Part shown: piece by piece, positions 1-7,821 of the stretch
Position numbering within the stretch: position 1 is the first letter of the stretch
Layout of the letters: each line of letters opens with the position of its first letter
Assembly: GCA_903881085.1 (NCBI GenBank)
Contig: CAIRSA010000059.1
Span: 1 to 34,636, forward strand
Source: an uncultured Acidobacteriia bacterium
GTDB taxonomy: Bacteria > Acidobacteriota > Terriglobia > Bryobacterales > Bryobacteraceae
Length of the DNA: 34,636 nt
Direction of reading: 5' to 3'
Notes under the pieces: generated by a model
The model's input: only the letters and a program-made list of their open reading frames with translations
Databases searched by the model: none
What the model was told of the DNA's origin: nothing
Position numbers and translations under genes: made by a program

Positions 1-40
1 GCCGGAAATTCATGTCCGTCCCCAGTTTGCGGAGTCTGGC
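1..40. repeat. Palindromic repeat, inverted copy of 3386-3425
   Basis: These 40 bases are the reverse complement of 3386-3425 with about one mismatch. The core contains gtccgtcccc, which is shared with other short repeats in the window. The similarity runs about 11 bases past the hairpin arm seen at 3397-3460, so the repeat unit is larger than one hairpin arm. The copy touches the window edge and probably continues to the left. No ORF belongs to it. Confidence 0.8.
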
Positions 41-78
41 CATCCTCAGGAATGCATTGGCAACTTCTTTTTCAAGGG

Positions 79-303
79 TTATTGAATGACCTCTGTCGCC
101 AACCGCTCCAATTCCCTGATCAAGTTGTCTTGTTTCTCCCTCATCAGTTTCTCTGCCAATGCGGCTAGGAAATACCACAAATCACCGACGTCCTCCGGCG
201 TATTCTTGTATTGCGTTGCTACGGTGACGCCCATATGGCAACTTACGACGGCAGCGCAAATCCTCCGTGCGAGTTCTCTATCCACCTTGTTTTTGTCCAA
301 CAT
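79..303 (-). CDS. Small hypothetical protein, 74 aa
   Basis: I do not recognise this protein. It is a short, charged, probably helical and cytosolic protein without a signal peptide or membrane segment. It begins MLDKNKVDRELARRI and ends in a Glu/Arg-rich helix (IRELERLATEVIQ). The ATG at 303 is preferred over a TTG five codons upstream because a strong ribosome binding site, GGAGGTGG, lies directly upstream of it. An opposite-strand ORF covers the same bases but has no comparable start signal. The gene lies just inside the leftmost palindromic repeat. It could be part of a longer frame-disrupted gene, because an open frame at 243-494 on the same strand overlaps its start in another phase. 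Confidence 0.55.
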   Translation of the reverse strand: MLDKNKVDRELARRICAAVVSCHMGVTVATQYKNTPEDVGDLWYFLAALAEKLMREKQDNLIRELERLATEVIQ

Positions 304-927
304 GCTCTCCACCTCCAAACATCATTTTTATAAACTTCGCTGCCGGTCGATTCGTGAACGGCAGAAAATTGCGATGCCTCCTTGTCGGAGCGGAATCCAA
401 GCCAACCGACTCCGGTGGCAATACCATATTCGATGGTTTTCACGAGTAACTCAAGCCCAAATTCGGAGAGACTAATTAGAGATCTTTGAATCACACATCG
501 AAAGTATTTGAGTAGCGTCCGACGGGCCTCAAAGCAAGGGTGCTAGTTGGAGTCCGTTCAGAGTCCAAAACGCTAAATCCCGCGCTCACTCCAAGTGCCC
601 CAGCCCCACCCTCCCCCAACATGAGTCGGCAAGAGAGCATCCCACCTCACCAGGGAAGTTCGACGGAGTGGCTGGTGTGATCGAAAATTTTGTTATCTGA
701 ATGGATTTAACGGCTTTGCCAAGCGCACGGCTTGACAAACGGTTGACGCTGACAATCAGTAGAACCACAAACCTTGCCCAAACTGTTCGCATTTAAGATC
801 GCCCACGAAGCAGCTACAATACAGATCAGAAGCGAGTGCTCCGATAGAGCTTCGCCCCGATGGCAGAGGACCACGCCCCGTTGGCGGCAGTCCTTCCACC
901 GAATCCGCTCCTTGTAGGAAGGACTGT
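304..927. other. Intergenic stretch without a supported gene
   Basis: Open frames exist on the minus strand (243-494 and 586-792) but neither has a convincing ribosome binding site or a recognisable protein. TACAAT at 815-820 has a weak TTTAAG 17 bases upstream (792-797) and could serve the gene starting at 928. TTGACA at 732-737 has no acceptable -10 partner. I see nothing else in this stretch. Confidence 0.4.
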
Positions 928-2337
928 ATGCAAACGCTGGCCATCATATTCTTTTCCATCGCTGCCCTGCTCAGTGCGTGGCTCGCGCCAAACTCGTTAG
1001 CGCTCCTCACGCTCATGTTCGTCTCAGCCGCACGCGCCGCCGCACTGCTGCTCGCGCTGCTGTTCTGGGTGGCGAGCGGGCGCCTGGATAACTGGGGCTC
1101 ATCCCGCGTAATGTTGTCGTTGATGATGGTGCTTTGCACCGCCGCGCTCGCTGCGGGCTGCTTCTTCGTCCAGATGGCGCGTGACGACGGCGTGCCCGAG
1201 CCAATGCCCATGGTTTATCGCGCTCTGGCCGGGTTGTTGCCACTCTGCTTCATGGCCGGTGCGCTATTGCCTTCCCGCGCGCTGTTTCTGCTCATGGCGG
1301 CGGCCGCTCCTGTGGCCGGAGTGGCTGTCGCTTCTACATGGGATTCCCTACATGCGAAATACATCGCAAACATACCCAAGTCGAAGGAGCAGATTGAGAG
1401 CGAAGCGCTATTGGCTCGCCGGACTGCGGACTTCGACCGCCTGCCTTCGACGGCCGCGCCCGAGTCGTTAATCGATTTTGTAAACCCTGGCGAACCCTAC
1501 GACGTGCTGCAGAAAGCCCTCGCGCGGCTCGATGCAACGCCCGATTGGACCGCCCAACTGTCGGCGCTGCTCGAAGGCGAAAAGCGGCTGAAGGCCCTGT
1601 ACGCGCTGAGCCGGCGGATCGATCGCTTGCCGGAGACCGTGGTCGACCGATGTTGGAAAACTGCCGGTTCGACCGCCAAAGTCGTGACGGAAGCCGAGCA
1701 GCGCATGCTACTCGATTCCGTTGATCAAATGGGGAGCCTCTCGGAAAAAGCGCGGCAACGCCACTGGAAAGAGATCGCCGCAGTAAGGGAAGTCCTGCGC
1801 ACCGCAAAATCCACACTCAACCTGGCCACGCTCGATTCCTGGGTTCGCCGCTCTCAATTGGACAGGATCACGGAAGCAGCAGGCATCGCGCCGTTGCTGG
1901 AATTCGCCGCGCCGCATGAGGTTTGGGATATCCAGCGGGATGCCCTGGCTCGAATCGACAAAGCACCCGATTCCACATCGAAACTGGCCAAGTTGTTGGA
2001 TGGCCCTCATCGGCTTGACGCGTTGGTGGTGTTGGCCCATCGCATCGACCAGTTGCCGGAGGATTTGCGCGAGGCCTGCTGGCAAGCCGCCTCGTTGACG
2101 GCAAAAGAGATGTCAAAAGCCATCGAGCAAAGCAACCCGCCCACTCGGGTAGATGTTCGGAAGTTGAGCAGTTCCGTCGGCTCGTTCTGGGTAAAGTCGC
2201 CCTCGGTTCAACACCAGCGCCTCACGGATTTGGCCATCGTCAGAAACGTGGTCCTAGCAGTGGCGGACGACGTTGAAAAGGCCGCCTTCGCCTGGGCCGA
2301 CGCGCCTCTGGCGACACCGTCCGGAGACTCGAAATAG
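928..2337 (+). CDS. Membrane protein with duplicated C-terminal module
   Basis: I do not recognise the family. The first 140 or so residues are strongly hydrophobic and hold four or five likely membrane segments. The rest is soluble and mostly helical. Residues 181-246 and 323-388 are clear copies of one another, 66 residues each: both follow the pattern of a short (D/E)F stretch, a DALARxD/KALARLD segment, LLxGxxRLxAL, RID(R/Q)LPE and a Cys-Trp pair near the end. The linkers after the copies also look related (for example LSEKARQRHWKEIAAVREVL and a later SVQHQRLTDLAIVRNV). The ATG at 928 follows AGGAAGGAC at a good distance. It stands alone, converging on the DUF4159 gene with only 10 bases between the stops. 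The duplicated part may be a ligand- or protein-binding domain; that is inference. Confidence 0.85.
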   Translation: MQTLAIIFFSIAALLSAWLAPNSLALLTLMFVSAARAAALLLALLFWVASGRLDNWGSSRVMLSLMMVLCTAALAAGCFFVQMARDDGVPEPMPMVYRALAGLLPLCFMAGALLPSRALFLLMAAAAPVAGVAVASTWDSLHAKYIANIPKSKEQIESEALLARRTADFDRLPSTAAPESLIDFVNPGEPYDVLQKALARLDATPDWTAQLSALLEGEKRLKALYALSRRIDRLPETVVDRCWKTAGSTAKVVTEAEQRMLLDSVDQMGSLSEKARQRHWKEIAAVREVLRTAKSTLNLATLDSWVRRSQLDRITEAAGIAPLLEFAAPHEVWDIQRDALARIDKAPDSTSKLAKLLDGPHRLDALVVLAHRIDQLPEDLREACWQAASLTAKEMSKAIEQSNPPTRVDVRKLSSSVGSFWVKSPSVQHQRLTDLAIVRNVVLAVADDVEKAAFAWADAPLATPSGDSK

Positions 2338-2347
2338 CGCCGGGCCC

Positions 2348-3181
2348 TCAGTGCGTCAGATCGTAAATAAAGTAATTCATTGCGATGCGGTATGCCAGCG
2401 ACGCATACTTCTCCGGATACCGCGGATCATCCGACCACTCCCACGCATCCCCCAGGTCCATGTTGTGGCAGATCGCCACCATCACTCGCCCCTTATCGTC
2501 GTAGATCCCCCGCCAGTGTGCTTGCTTTCCCGTCTCTCCGGCTTCATAGGTCCGCCCGCTGTAAGCCCACTGCCAGCCCGGAACCTGAAACCGGTCGTCC
2601 AGATCGAACACCGTGTGAAAAATCGGATCGGAGTTTTCCAGGTCTACGATCTCGCGGTCCGGGAACACTCTTTTCATGCTGGCGATAAACACCTGCCATT
2701 CACTGAAGATGCCTCGATAGGGTTCATCGCCGTGGAAATCATCCACCATCAGAAAGCCGCCGCGCAGCAGATACTCGCGTAGCTGGGCCACCTGTTGATC
2801 CGGCAAATCCCAGTGGCCAACCTCCACCGCATACATCATGGGCCAGTTGTAAACGTCGTCAGTCCCGTCCAGGTCGACAACCTGTTCCACAGACTTGCTG
2901 TCGATACGAGTCAGCCGCCGCACGCCCTCCAGCAGATGCCGGTCCGAACGTGGATAATCGGTCGTCCAATCCATGCCCCCGCCTCCCCAGCGGGACCGGC
3001 CGCCGATGCTCGGATAGCGAAGCCGCGCGCGAGTCCACTCGGCTTTCTGCTCCCAATCCGGGGGCAGAGGAAAATCCTCGTACTCCCTGCCCTGGTACTG
3101 CCTGAAGGCGCGCTGCGCGTACAGAATCCCGCTGATAGCGAGCGCCGCGGCACCCGCAAACAATACATACCGGTATCGCAT
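2348..3181 (-). CDS. DUF4159 domain protein, exported or membrane-anchored
   Basis: The 277-residue protein starts with an uncleaved-type N-terminal helix (RYVLFAGAAALAISGILYAQ) and continues with a soluble domain matching DUF4159 as I know it. Typical family features are the segment DYPRSDRHLLEGVRRLTRI, the glutamine-amidotransferase-like LREYLLRGGFLMVDDFHG, and the ending YPEKYASLAYRIAMNYFIYDLTH. DUF4159 proteins are common in Acidobacteria and Planctomycetes and have no established reaction. The frame is open 49 codons further upstream, but the ATG at 3181 has GGAGGTTGC immediately before it and a strong promoter just upstream (3203-3230), so this start is firm. It is probably monocistronic. 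Confidence 0.88.
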   Translation of the reverse strand: MRYRYVLFAGAAALAISGILYAQRAFRQYQGREYEDFPLPPDWEQKAEWTRARLRYPSIGGRSRWGGGGMDWTTDYPRSDRHLLEGVRRLTRIDSKSVEQVVDLDGTDDVYNWPMMYAVEVGHWDLPDQQVAQLREYLLRGGFLMVDDFHGDEPYRGIFSEWQVFIASMKRVFPDREIVDLENSDPIFHTVFDLDDRFQVPGWQWAYSGRTYEAGETGKQAHWRGIYDDKGRVMVAICHNMDLGDAWEWSDDPRYPEKYASLAYRIAMNYFIYDLTH

Positions 3182-3202
3182 GCAACCTCCAGATCTGATC
3201 AG

Positions 3203-3230
3203 ATTATAGCGGTCATTCGACCCTTGGCAA
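3203..3230 (-). promoter_or_regulatory. Sigma-70-type promoter of the DUF4159 gene
   Basis: Read on the minus strand, TTGCCA (3225-3230) is separated by 16 bases from a perfect TATAAT (3203-3208). The predicted start of transcription is near 3196, about 15 bases ahead of the ATG. The bases between the -10 and the ribosome binding site include CTGATCAGATCTGG, which carries overlapping small palindromes. Confidence 0.65.
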
Positions 3231-3385
3231 GTGAAACCCCGCTGTTGGAGCAGTATTTTTACATCAGGCGGTGGTTGGCCGCGAAGGCGGACAGAGCAAC
3301 AAGGTGGGCCGGAAGCTGGCTGGTGCATTCTTCCAGCAATGAATCATCCTTCCAAGAGCAGTTGACGACGAATTCCGGTGGTGAA

Positions 3386-3460
3386 CCAGACTCTGCAAAC
3401 TGGGGACGGACATGAATTTCCGGCGTTTTTGGCCGGAATTTCGCTGTCCGTCCCCTGTTT
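3386..3460. repeat. REP-like hairpin, ggggacggac family
   Basis: Bases 3397-3424 and 3431-3460 form an imperfect inverted repeat. The left arm reads aaactggggacggac followed by a gaatttccggc segment, the right arm is its near complement, and about six bases form the loop. Bases 3386-3425 recur inverted at 1-40. Palindromes with the ggggac core are typical of REP-type elements moved by RAYT transposases (TnpA_REP), but no transposase gene is present in this window. Confidence 0.8.
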
Positions 3461-3618
3461 GCCCCGGCCAGACACCCCAAAATATTAACTAACCCACTGG
3501 GTGACAATTCGGATTCCCGCAACCGCTTACAAGTGAAGAGGATTGCCACAATACAGAAACTCAACTGCTCTTTTAAAGATCAGGCGAATATTCGGCGGGA
3601 AGAACACGCAGCAAGATC

Positions 3619-4071
3619 CTACTTCTTCTTGCCGTACTTGTTGATAGCGGAAAGGACTTTCTTCGCCGTTCTGCCTGCCACGCTTGACGCCACACTACGG
3701 TTAAACATCGGGTACGGGCCAACATCCGCAGCCCAAATTCGCTTGTTGTCTTTCGTTTTCAGTTCGGCACTCACGAAGGCGTTGGTAACGATGCGCGTCT
3801 CGTTCGAATAGGGCGGATGCCCACCTTCCCAATGCGGAGAATGCTTTTCTTTGGTGACCTCGCCAGTCCCGGTGAGGATAAAGTCCGATTCCAGGAAGTT
3901 GTAGACCAGGGTAACGCGGCCGGACTTACCAAGACGATCCATCACCATCTCTCGAAGCTCGTTTGCGCCTTCCCGGCTGCCGAAGCCGCCAACAAAGACC
4001 TTCATCGGCGGCGCGTCATCTTGGCCGAATACGGATCCGGCGCCAAGCACGATAAGGAAGAGAATATTCAC
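3619..4071 (-). CDS. Small exported hypothetical protein
   Basis: This 150-residue protein starts at a GTG codon with a short Sec signal peptide (ILFLIVLGAGSVFGQ) and is probably periplasmic. The mature part has a pattern of alternating strands and one helix (VFVGGFGSREGANELREMV, then a segment ending in ESDFILTGTGEVT) that recalls small periplasmic LpoB/CsgG-like domains. I cannot place it in a named family. A basic tail (INKYGKKK) closes the protein. It lies 14 bases after trmO and has no strong ribosome binding site of its own, which suggests translational coupling in a unit running from the TPR gene through trmO. It is also possible that it is simply a lineage-specific hypothetical protein. 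Confidence 0.75.
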   Translation of the reverse strand: MNILFLIVLGAGSVFGQDDAPPMKVFVGGFGSREGANELREMVMDRLGKSGRVTLVYNFLESDFILTGTGEVTKEKHSPHWEGGHPPYSNETRIVTNAFVSAELKTKDNKRIWAADVGPYPMFNRSVASSVAGRTAKKVLSAINKYGKKK

Positions 4072-4085
4072 GGGCAGGGCTCTGC

Positions 4086-4532
4086 CTATAGCATAGGCTT
4101 TTCCGCCTCGGCCAGCCAGCCCCTGCGCAAACGCTCCGGTGGAATTCCTGACAGATACGGCTTGATATCCAGGATCGGCGTGCCATCCAGCATATCGATG
4201 CCTTTCACCTTCAGCAGATTCCCATCCCGGCCGAGCAACTCCACCACTGTCAGACCGATGGGATTGGGCCGCCTTGGCGAACGCGTTGCAAAAACGCCGT
4301 GCGGTTTTTGGTCAGTCGGATTCTTGCCGACCAGTTCGTAGTCTCCTGCACGATCGAATACCCAGATCACGAAGAGATGCGAGAAGCCTTCAATGTCCTG
4401 CAATCCGGGGGCGAGCGCCTCCAGAATCTCCAGAGTTCCTTCGGCTTCGTGCTTGGCGCCAAGCCCTCGTGGTATCGCCTTCGTATCAAGATAATCGCTG
4501 CGGACAAATCCGATCGGGCTCATTTCCACCAT
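4086..4532 (-). CDS. trmO: tRNA (N6-threonylcarbamoyladenosine37-N6)-methyltransferase TrmO
   Basis: The protein belongs to the TsaA/VirR/TrmO family, which uses S-adenosylmethionine to N6-methylate t6A37 in threonine tRNA. The family signatures are all present: PIGFVRSDY at the N-terminus, the central RSPRRPNPIGLT block, and GIDMLDGTPILDIKPY near the C-terminus. The length, 148 residues, fits single-domain bacterial members. Two ATGs are close together (4532 and 4523); GGTGG just before the second makes it a reasonable alternative start. The gene is sandwiched between a TPR protein gene (23 bases upstream) and an exported protein gene (14 bases downstream), probably one transcript, although the three products act in different cell compartments. 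Confidence 0.93.
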   Translation of the reverse strand: MVEMSPIGFVRSDYLDTKAIPRGLGAKHEAEGTLEILEALAPGLQDIEGFSHLFVIWVFDRAGDYELVGKNPTDQKPHGVFATRSPRRPNPIGLTVVELLGRDGNLLKVKGIDMLDGTPILDIKPYLSGIPPERLRRGWLAEAEKPML

Positions 4533-4555
4533 ACCGATATTGTATGCTTTGTTCG

Positions 4556-5302
4556 TTACGACAGCGTTCGGATCATCGCGTGGATCTGCAGTTCCAGTTC
4601 CTCATCCGGTTCGTTGCTTAGCGCAAGATCGAGATGGTTGAGCGCCGCCGTTTTGTCGCCGCTTTGTGCCAGCGCCAGGGCATAATGGTAATGGTAAGCG
4701 GCATTGGTGCGCTGCTTCTCCACCAGTTTTTGGAAAACGGAAACGGCACGGCCGGTCTCGTGCTTTTTCAGATAAATCCAGCCCAGTGTATCGTGGACCT
4801 CGTCCCAGTCCGGCTTCTTGCGCACTGCTGTTTGCGCCAGGCGAAGGGCCTCGTCCAGATCTCCGCCATTCTGTGATATAAACCACGCCGCGTTATTCAT
4901 CAATGCGGCATTCTCGGGATCCCAGCCAAGTGCCTTTTTGTAATAGACCATTGCTTCTTCCGAATAACCGGCGATGGCAAAGCACTGTGCCAGAATATGC
5001 GCGTAGGTCGGATTCCCCTGGTCCAGTTCAATGGCCTTTTTCAAATTCTCAACGGCTGACTCCAACTGCCCATTGAGCGCATAGGCTTCTCCGATGAAAA
5101 CGTAGAGCTCCCCTTTTTCCTTCGGTGTAAGTGGGTGTTCCTGCAGGATGGCCTGATACCCGGCGATGCCTTCATCGTAGCGGCTGGCCTTCACCAGGCT
5201 TTCCGCCCGTAGTTTGCGCAGTTCCAGACGCTCCACCTGCGCGCTTCCCGCTATGGTCACCAAGAGTAGCAATACTGGCACAGCAATGGGGAACAATTTC
5301 AC
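4556..5302 (-). CDS. Exported TPR-repeat protein
   Basis: After a signal peptide (KLFPIAVPVLLLLVTIAGSAQ) the protein is made of tetratricopeptide repeats. Recognisable helices include the segment ending GELYVFIGEAYALNGQ, the segment running into AILAQCFAIAGYSEEAMVYY-like sequence, and WDEVHDTLGWIYLKKHETG. Such proteins act as scaffolds for protein-protein contacts, here in the periplasm or at the membrane. The frame opens at an ATG at 5314, but GGAGG lies inside those first codons at optimal distance from a GTG at 5302, so I take the GTG as the start. This is the first gene of a probable three-gene unit with trmO and the small exported protein. A TATAAT at 5336-5341 lies about 35 bases ahead. 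Confidence 0.88.
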   Translation of the reverse strand: MKLFPIAVPVLLLLVTIAGSAQVERLELRKLRAESLVKASRYDEGIAGYQAILQEHPLTPKEKGELYVFIGEAYALNGQLESAVENLKKAIELDQGNPTYAHILAQCFAIAGYSEEAMVYYKKALGWDPENAALMNNAAWFISQNGGDLDEALRLAQTAVRKKPDWDEVHDTLGWIYLKKHETGRAVSVFQKLVEKQRTNAAYHYHYALALAQSGDKTAALNHLDLALSNEPDEELELQIHAMIRTLS

Positions 5303-5335
5303 ACTGACCTCCATTTGACACCTTCTGCGCTCCTG

Positions 5336-5341
5336 ATTATA
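5336..5341 (-). promoter_or_regulatory. Candidate -10 element for the TPR-trmO unit
   Basis: On the minus strand this is a perfect TATAAT, about 34 bases ahead of the GTG start at 5302. I could not find a good -35 element at 16-18 bases, so the call rests on the -10 hexamer and its position. Confidence 0.4.
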
Positions 5342-5415
5342 CCGTCTTCCAGCTTGCCGCTATGCTAAAGTTTCCACGGTGCGGGCCGATAGCAGTAAGT
5401 GGAGGCGTCTACTTA

Positions 5416-5850
5416 ATGAGCACTGTAAACGCGGCCGGTTCTGGACTTACCAATCTGCTGCAGACTCTCTCAACCGACATTCCGCAGCTTTCTTCCGTTC
5501 TGAATTCCGATAAGGTTCAAAGTGCAATACAGAACGTATCTCCTACGGATACCATTCAACTCAGCGATGCAGCGTTGAAACTGCAGCAAGTAGGTCAGTT
5601 GTTCGGCAATGCCGGCGGCACGACCGCAGGCAACGACACGTTGTTCAACGCACTCGCCAACCAGAATTCGACCAATCAGCCGGATCCGATCTACCCGGCT
5701 TTGGCCTCCTCACTTGGGCTTGACACAACTGGCCAAGCCTCAACCATTTCCACGACCGACATGCGGACGCAGGCGATCAATGCCCTCTTCGCCCCGCCCA
5801 CTACGCATATGTCTCAAACGGTCGACCCGTTGATCAACACCAATGCCTGA
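5416..5850 (+). CDS. Hypothetical protein, Ser/Thr/Asn-rich, 144 aa
   Basis: I do not recognise this protein. It has no signal peptide or membrane segment and is rich in Ser, Thr, Asn, Gln and Ala. It begins MSTVNAAGSGLTNLLQTL. A heptad-like stretch (residues about 40-70, containing TDTIQLSDAALKLQQVGQLF) could form a helix, followed by a low-complexity Gly/Thr/Asn part. The frame is open from an ATG at 5362, but the ATG at 5416 has GGAGG ten bases upstream and opens a more natural N-terminus. The composition resembles small surface or flagellar-type proteins, but that is only an impression. Confidence 0.65.
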   Translation: MSTVNAAGSGLTNLLQTLSTDIPQLSSVLNSDKVQSAIQNVSPTDTIQLSDAALKLQQVGQLFGNAGGTTAGNDTLFNALANQNSTNQPDPIYPALASSLGLDTTGQASTISTTDMRTQAINALFAPPTTHMSQTVDPLINTNA

Positions 5851-5892
5851 TTCAGGTATCGGCTCCGCGCCATCCCGTGTAGTATAAGTACA

Positions 5893-7821
5893 ATGCCTGC
5901 CTTGGCCCCAACCCAACTCCGCCTTTTACTCATTGCGTTTCTCGCCTCCTGCCAACTGGCGCTGGCCCAACACGGAGTCATCCGCGAATATGCCTCCCTC
6001 GCCCCACGACCCAACGCCACGCCTTTGAAGCCCGCGCTCGACGTCCCGCTCACGGACGTCAGCGTAACCCTTGGCAACGACCGCGCCTACTACATGACCG
6101 GCTCATCAGTCTCTGCCGATGCCGCCGCCTTTTCGCACACCATAACTATCTGGCGCTCTACCAACATGGCCAACTGGAGCATCATCCGCAAAATCAGCAC
6201 CGCAGACAAAGCGGCGCGCTCGCCCGAAATCCACTTCCTGAAAAACCGCTACTGGCTGACCCTCGGCCTTGAAGGCGGCGGCACCGAACTGCTCGCCTTC
6301 ACCGGCACGAATCTGGCCAGCAGCAAGTTCGAACGCGCCCAAATCACCGCCACAGGCGAAGACCCGTCTCTCTTCCTTGATGACGACGGCGTTTTCTACT
6401 GGGTCATGGGCGCTGGCGAAGTTGCGAAAATGAAGTCCGACCCCTTGCAGGGCCTCGCCGCCGCTCCTCAACTGGTTGTCCAGCCGGTCAACGGCCGCGT
6501 CGCCAATCAGCCAATGCGCAGCGTAGCCATGCACGGCGCGCACCTCGCCAAAATCAATGGCTACTATCACCTCTTCATAGCTGAACGCCGCCTCGGCCAC
6601 CGCGACCTGGGCCGCACCGGACTCCCTGGCGGCACCGACGACACCTTTGTCTCCGTCTCATCCCGGCCCGACAGCGGTTACAGCGCCAAACGCTACCTCG
6701 CCTTCCCGCACGCCGGCCAAACCACGCTCTTCCACGACAATGCCGGCTCCCTTTGGGCAACATTTTCAAACACCGACACACGCGGCATCTTCCGCCTGAA
6801 ACCAGGCCTGTTCAAAGTAGAATTGGTGGACGCCACCAAAGCCGTATGGCCCATCGGCTTCGATTTCGACAAGCCAGACCCGCCTTTAAAATACTCGCCG
6901 CAAGGCGTCATGCTGCGGCCGGACACATCGCACATCTACGAAAGCGCCACCGGCTTTCTGAAACCCGTCCCGATGGACCCCGTCCCCGGCCAGCGCGCCG
7001 GCTTCCCCTGGATCCGCGACACCTCCATCATGCGCGGCGCCGACGGCAACTACTACATGACCGGCACCTCCGGCGACGTCGACTCCATCCACCTCTGGCG
7101 CTCCACTGACCTCAAACACTTCGACTACATGAAATCGGCATTCCAACTGGACCGCACCAACAAAGACCTGTGGTACAACCAGGCCGCGCATCCCCTGCTC
7201 TGGGCGCCAGAAATGCACTACCTGAAAGGCAACTACTGGCTCGCCTGGTGCATGAATCAGCAACTGGGCATGGGCCTGCTGAAGAGTTCCACCGGCAAGC
7301 CCGATGGCCCCTACGTGCCCGCCTACGAAGGCAACCGCCCGCTGCTCAAACCGAACATCGATGCGTCACTGTTTGTCGACGACGACGGCACGCCCTACTT
7401 CGTCTGGCAGGGCCGCTTCATCCGCAAGATGAATCCGCAGATGAGCGGCTTCGCCGGCGACCAGATGGAACTGTTGACCGTAGACAACGAACAGGTAGGC
7501 TACGAAGGCATCTTCCTGCGCAAAATCGGCAAATGGTACGTACTGCTCGCCGCCGAATGGAATGGCGGCGGCAACCGCGACGACGGCACTTACGACATGA
7601 TGTACAGCGTCTCCAAAACCCTCGCCGGCCCCTACTCGCGCCGCCGCGTTGGAGTTCCACACGGCGGCCACAGCACCCTGTTTCAGGATGGCAAGGGCCA
7701 GTGGCATCTCGCCTTCTTCGGCAATGATCGTACCGCCCCGTTCCGTGCCATGCCAGGCGTCGCCGCTCTCGAAATCCGCGACTCTGCCGATGATCTTCTT
7801 ATCACAACGAGGCAACCCTAA
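5893..7821 (+). CDS. Exported double-propeller GH43-like glycosidase
   Basis: A Sec signal peptide (LLLIAFLASCQLALAQ) is followed by two tandem five-bladed beta-propellers of the glycoside hydrolase family 43 type (about residues 45-345 and 365-640). GH43 enzymes cleave arabinan and xylan side chains with an Asp base, an Asp pKa modulator and a Glu acid. The second propeller keeps all three: D376 (RDTSIMRG), D490 (DASLFVDDDG) and E538 (GYEGIFLRKIGKWY). The first propeller has D55 and D157 (EDPSLFLDDDG), but the Glu position is His214 (MHGAHLAKINGYYH). It is therefore probably a non-catalytic, sugar-binding copy. The protein is most likely periplasmic or secreted. The exact substrate cannot be told from sequence. 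The next gene starts on the base after its stop codon. Confidence 0.88.
   Translation: MPALAPTQLRLLLIAFLASCQLALAQHGVIREYASLAPRPNATPLKPALDVPLTDVSVTLGNDRAYYMTGSSVSADAAAFSHTITIWRSTNMANWSIIRKISTADKAARSPEIHFLKNRYWLTLGLEGGGTELLAFTGTNLASSKFERAQITATGEDPSLFLDDDGVFYWVMGAGEVAKMKSDPLQGLAAAPQLVVQPVNGRVANQPMRSVAMHGAHLAKINGYYHLFIAERRLGHRDLGRTGLPGGTDDTFVSVSSRPDSGYSAKRYLAFPHAGQTTLFHDNAGSLWATFSNTDTRGIFRLKPGLFKVELVDATKAVWPIGFDFDKPDPPLKYSPQGVMLRPDTSHIYESATGFLKPVPMDPVPGQRAGFPWIRDTSIMRGADGNYYMTGTSGDVDSIHLWRSTDLKHFDYMKSAFQLDRTNKDLWYNQAAHPLLWAPEMHYLKGNYWLAWCMNQQLGMGLLKSSTGKPDGPYVPAYEGNRPLLKPNIDASLFVDDDGTPYFVWQGRFIRKMNPQMSGFAGDQMELLTVDNEQVGYEGIFLRKIGKWYVLLAAEWNGGGNRDDGTYDMMYSVSKTLAGPYSRRRVGVPHGGHSTLFQDGKGQWHLAFFGNDRTAPFRAMPGVAALEIRDSADDLLITTRQP

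Larger units (their letters stand above)
3182..3618. other. Intergenic stretch: promoter and palindromic repeat
   Basis: No gene is supported here. The left end carries the DUF4159 promoter, and the middle holds the hairpin repeat at 3386-3460. The remaining bases up to the stop of the exported-protein gene at 3619 show nothing I can name. Confidence 0.6.

Noticed and set aside
243..494. Minus-strand open frame of 83 codons overlapping the start of the gene at 79-303
   Set aside because: It begins at a GTG without a ribosome binding site and ends in a Trp/Arg-rich stretch that looks unlike real protein. The first 60 residues are more protein-like, so a frameshifted longer gene with 79-303 cannot be excluded.
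586..792. Minus-strand open frame of 68 codons
   Set aside because: There is no convincing ribosome binding site, no recognisable domain, and the C-terminal part is of low protein character.
4273..4621. Plus-strand open frames opposite trmO
   Set aside because: They are antisense shadows of trmO, whose family motifs are unmistakable.
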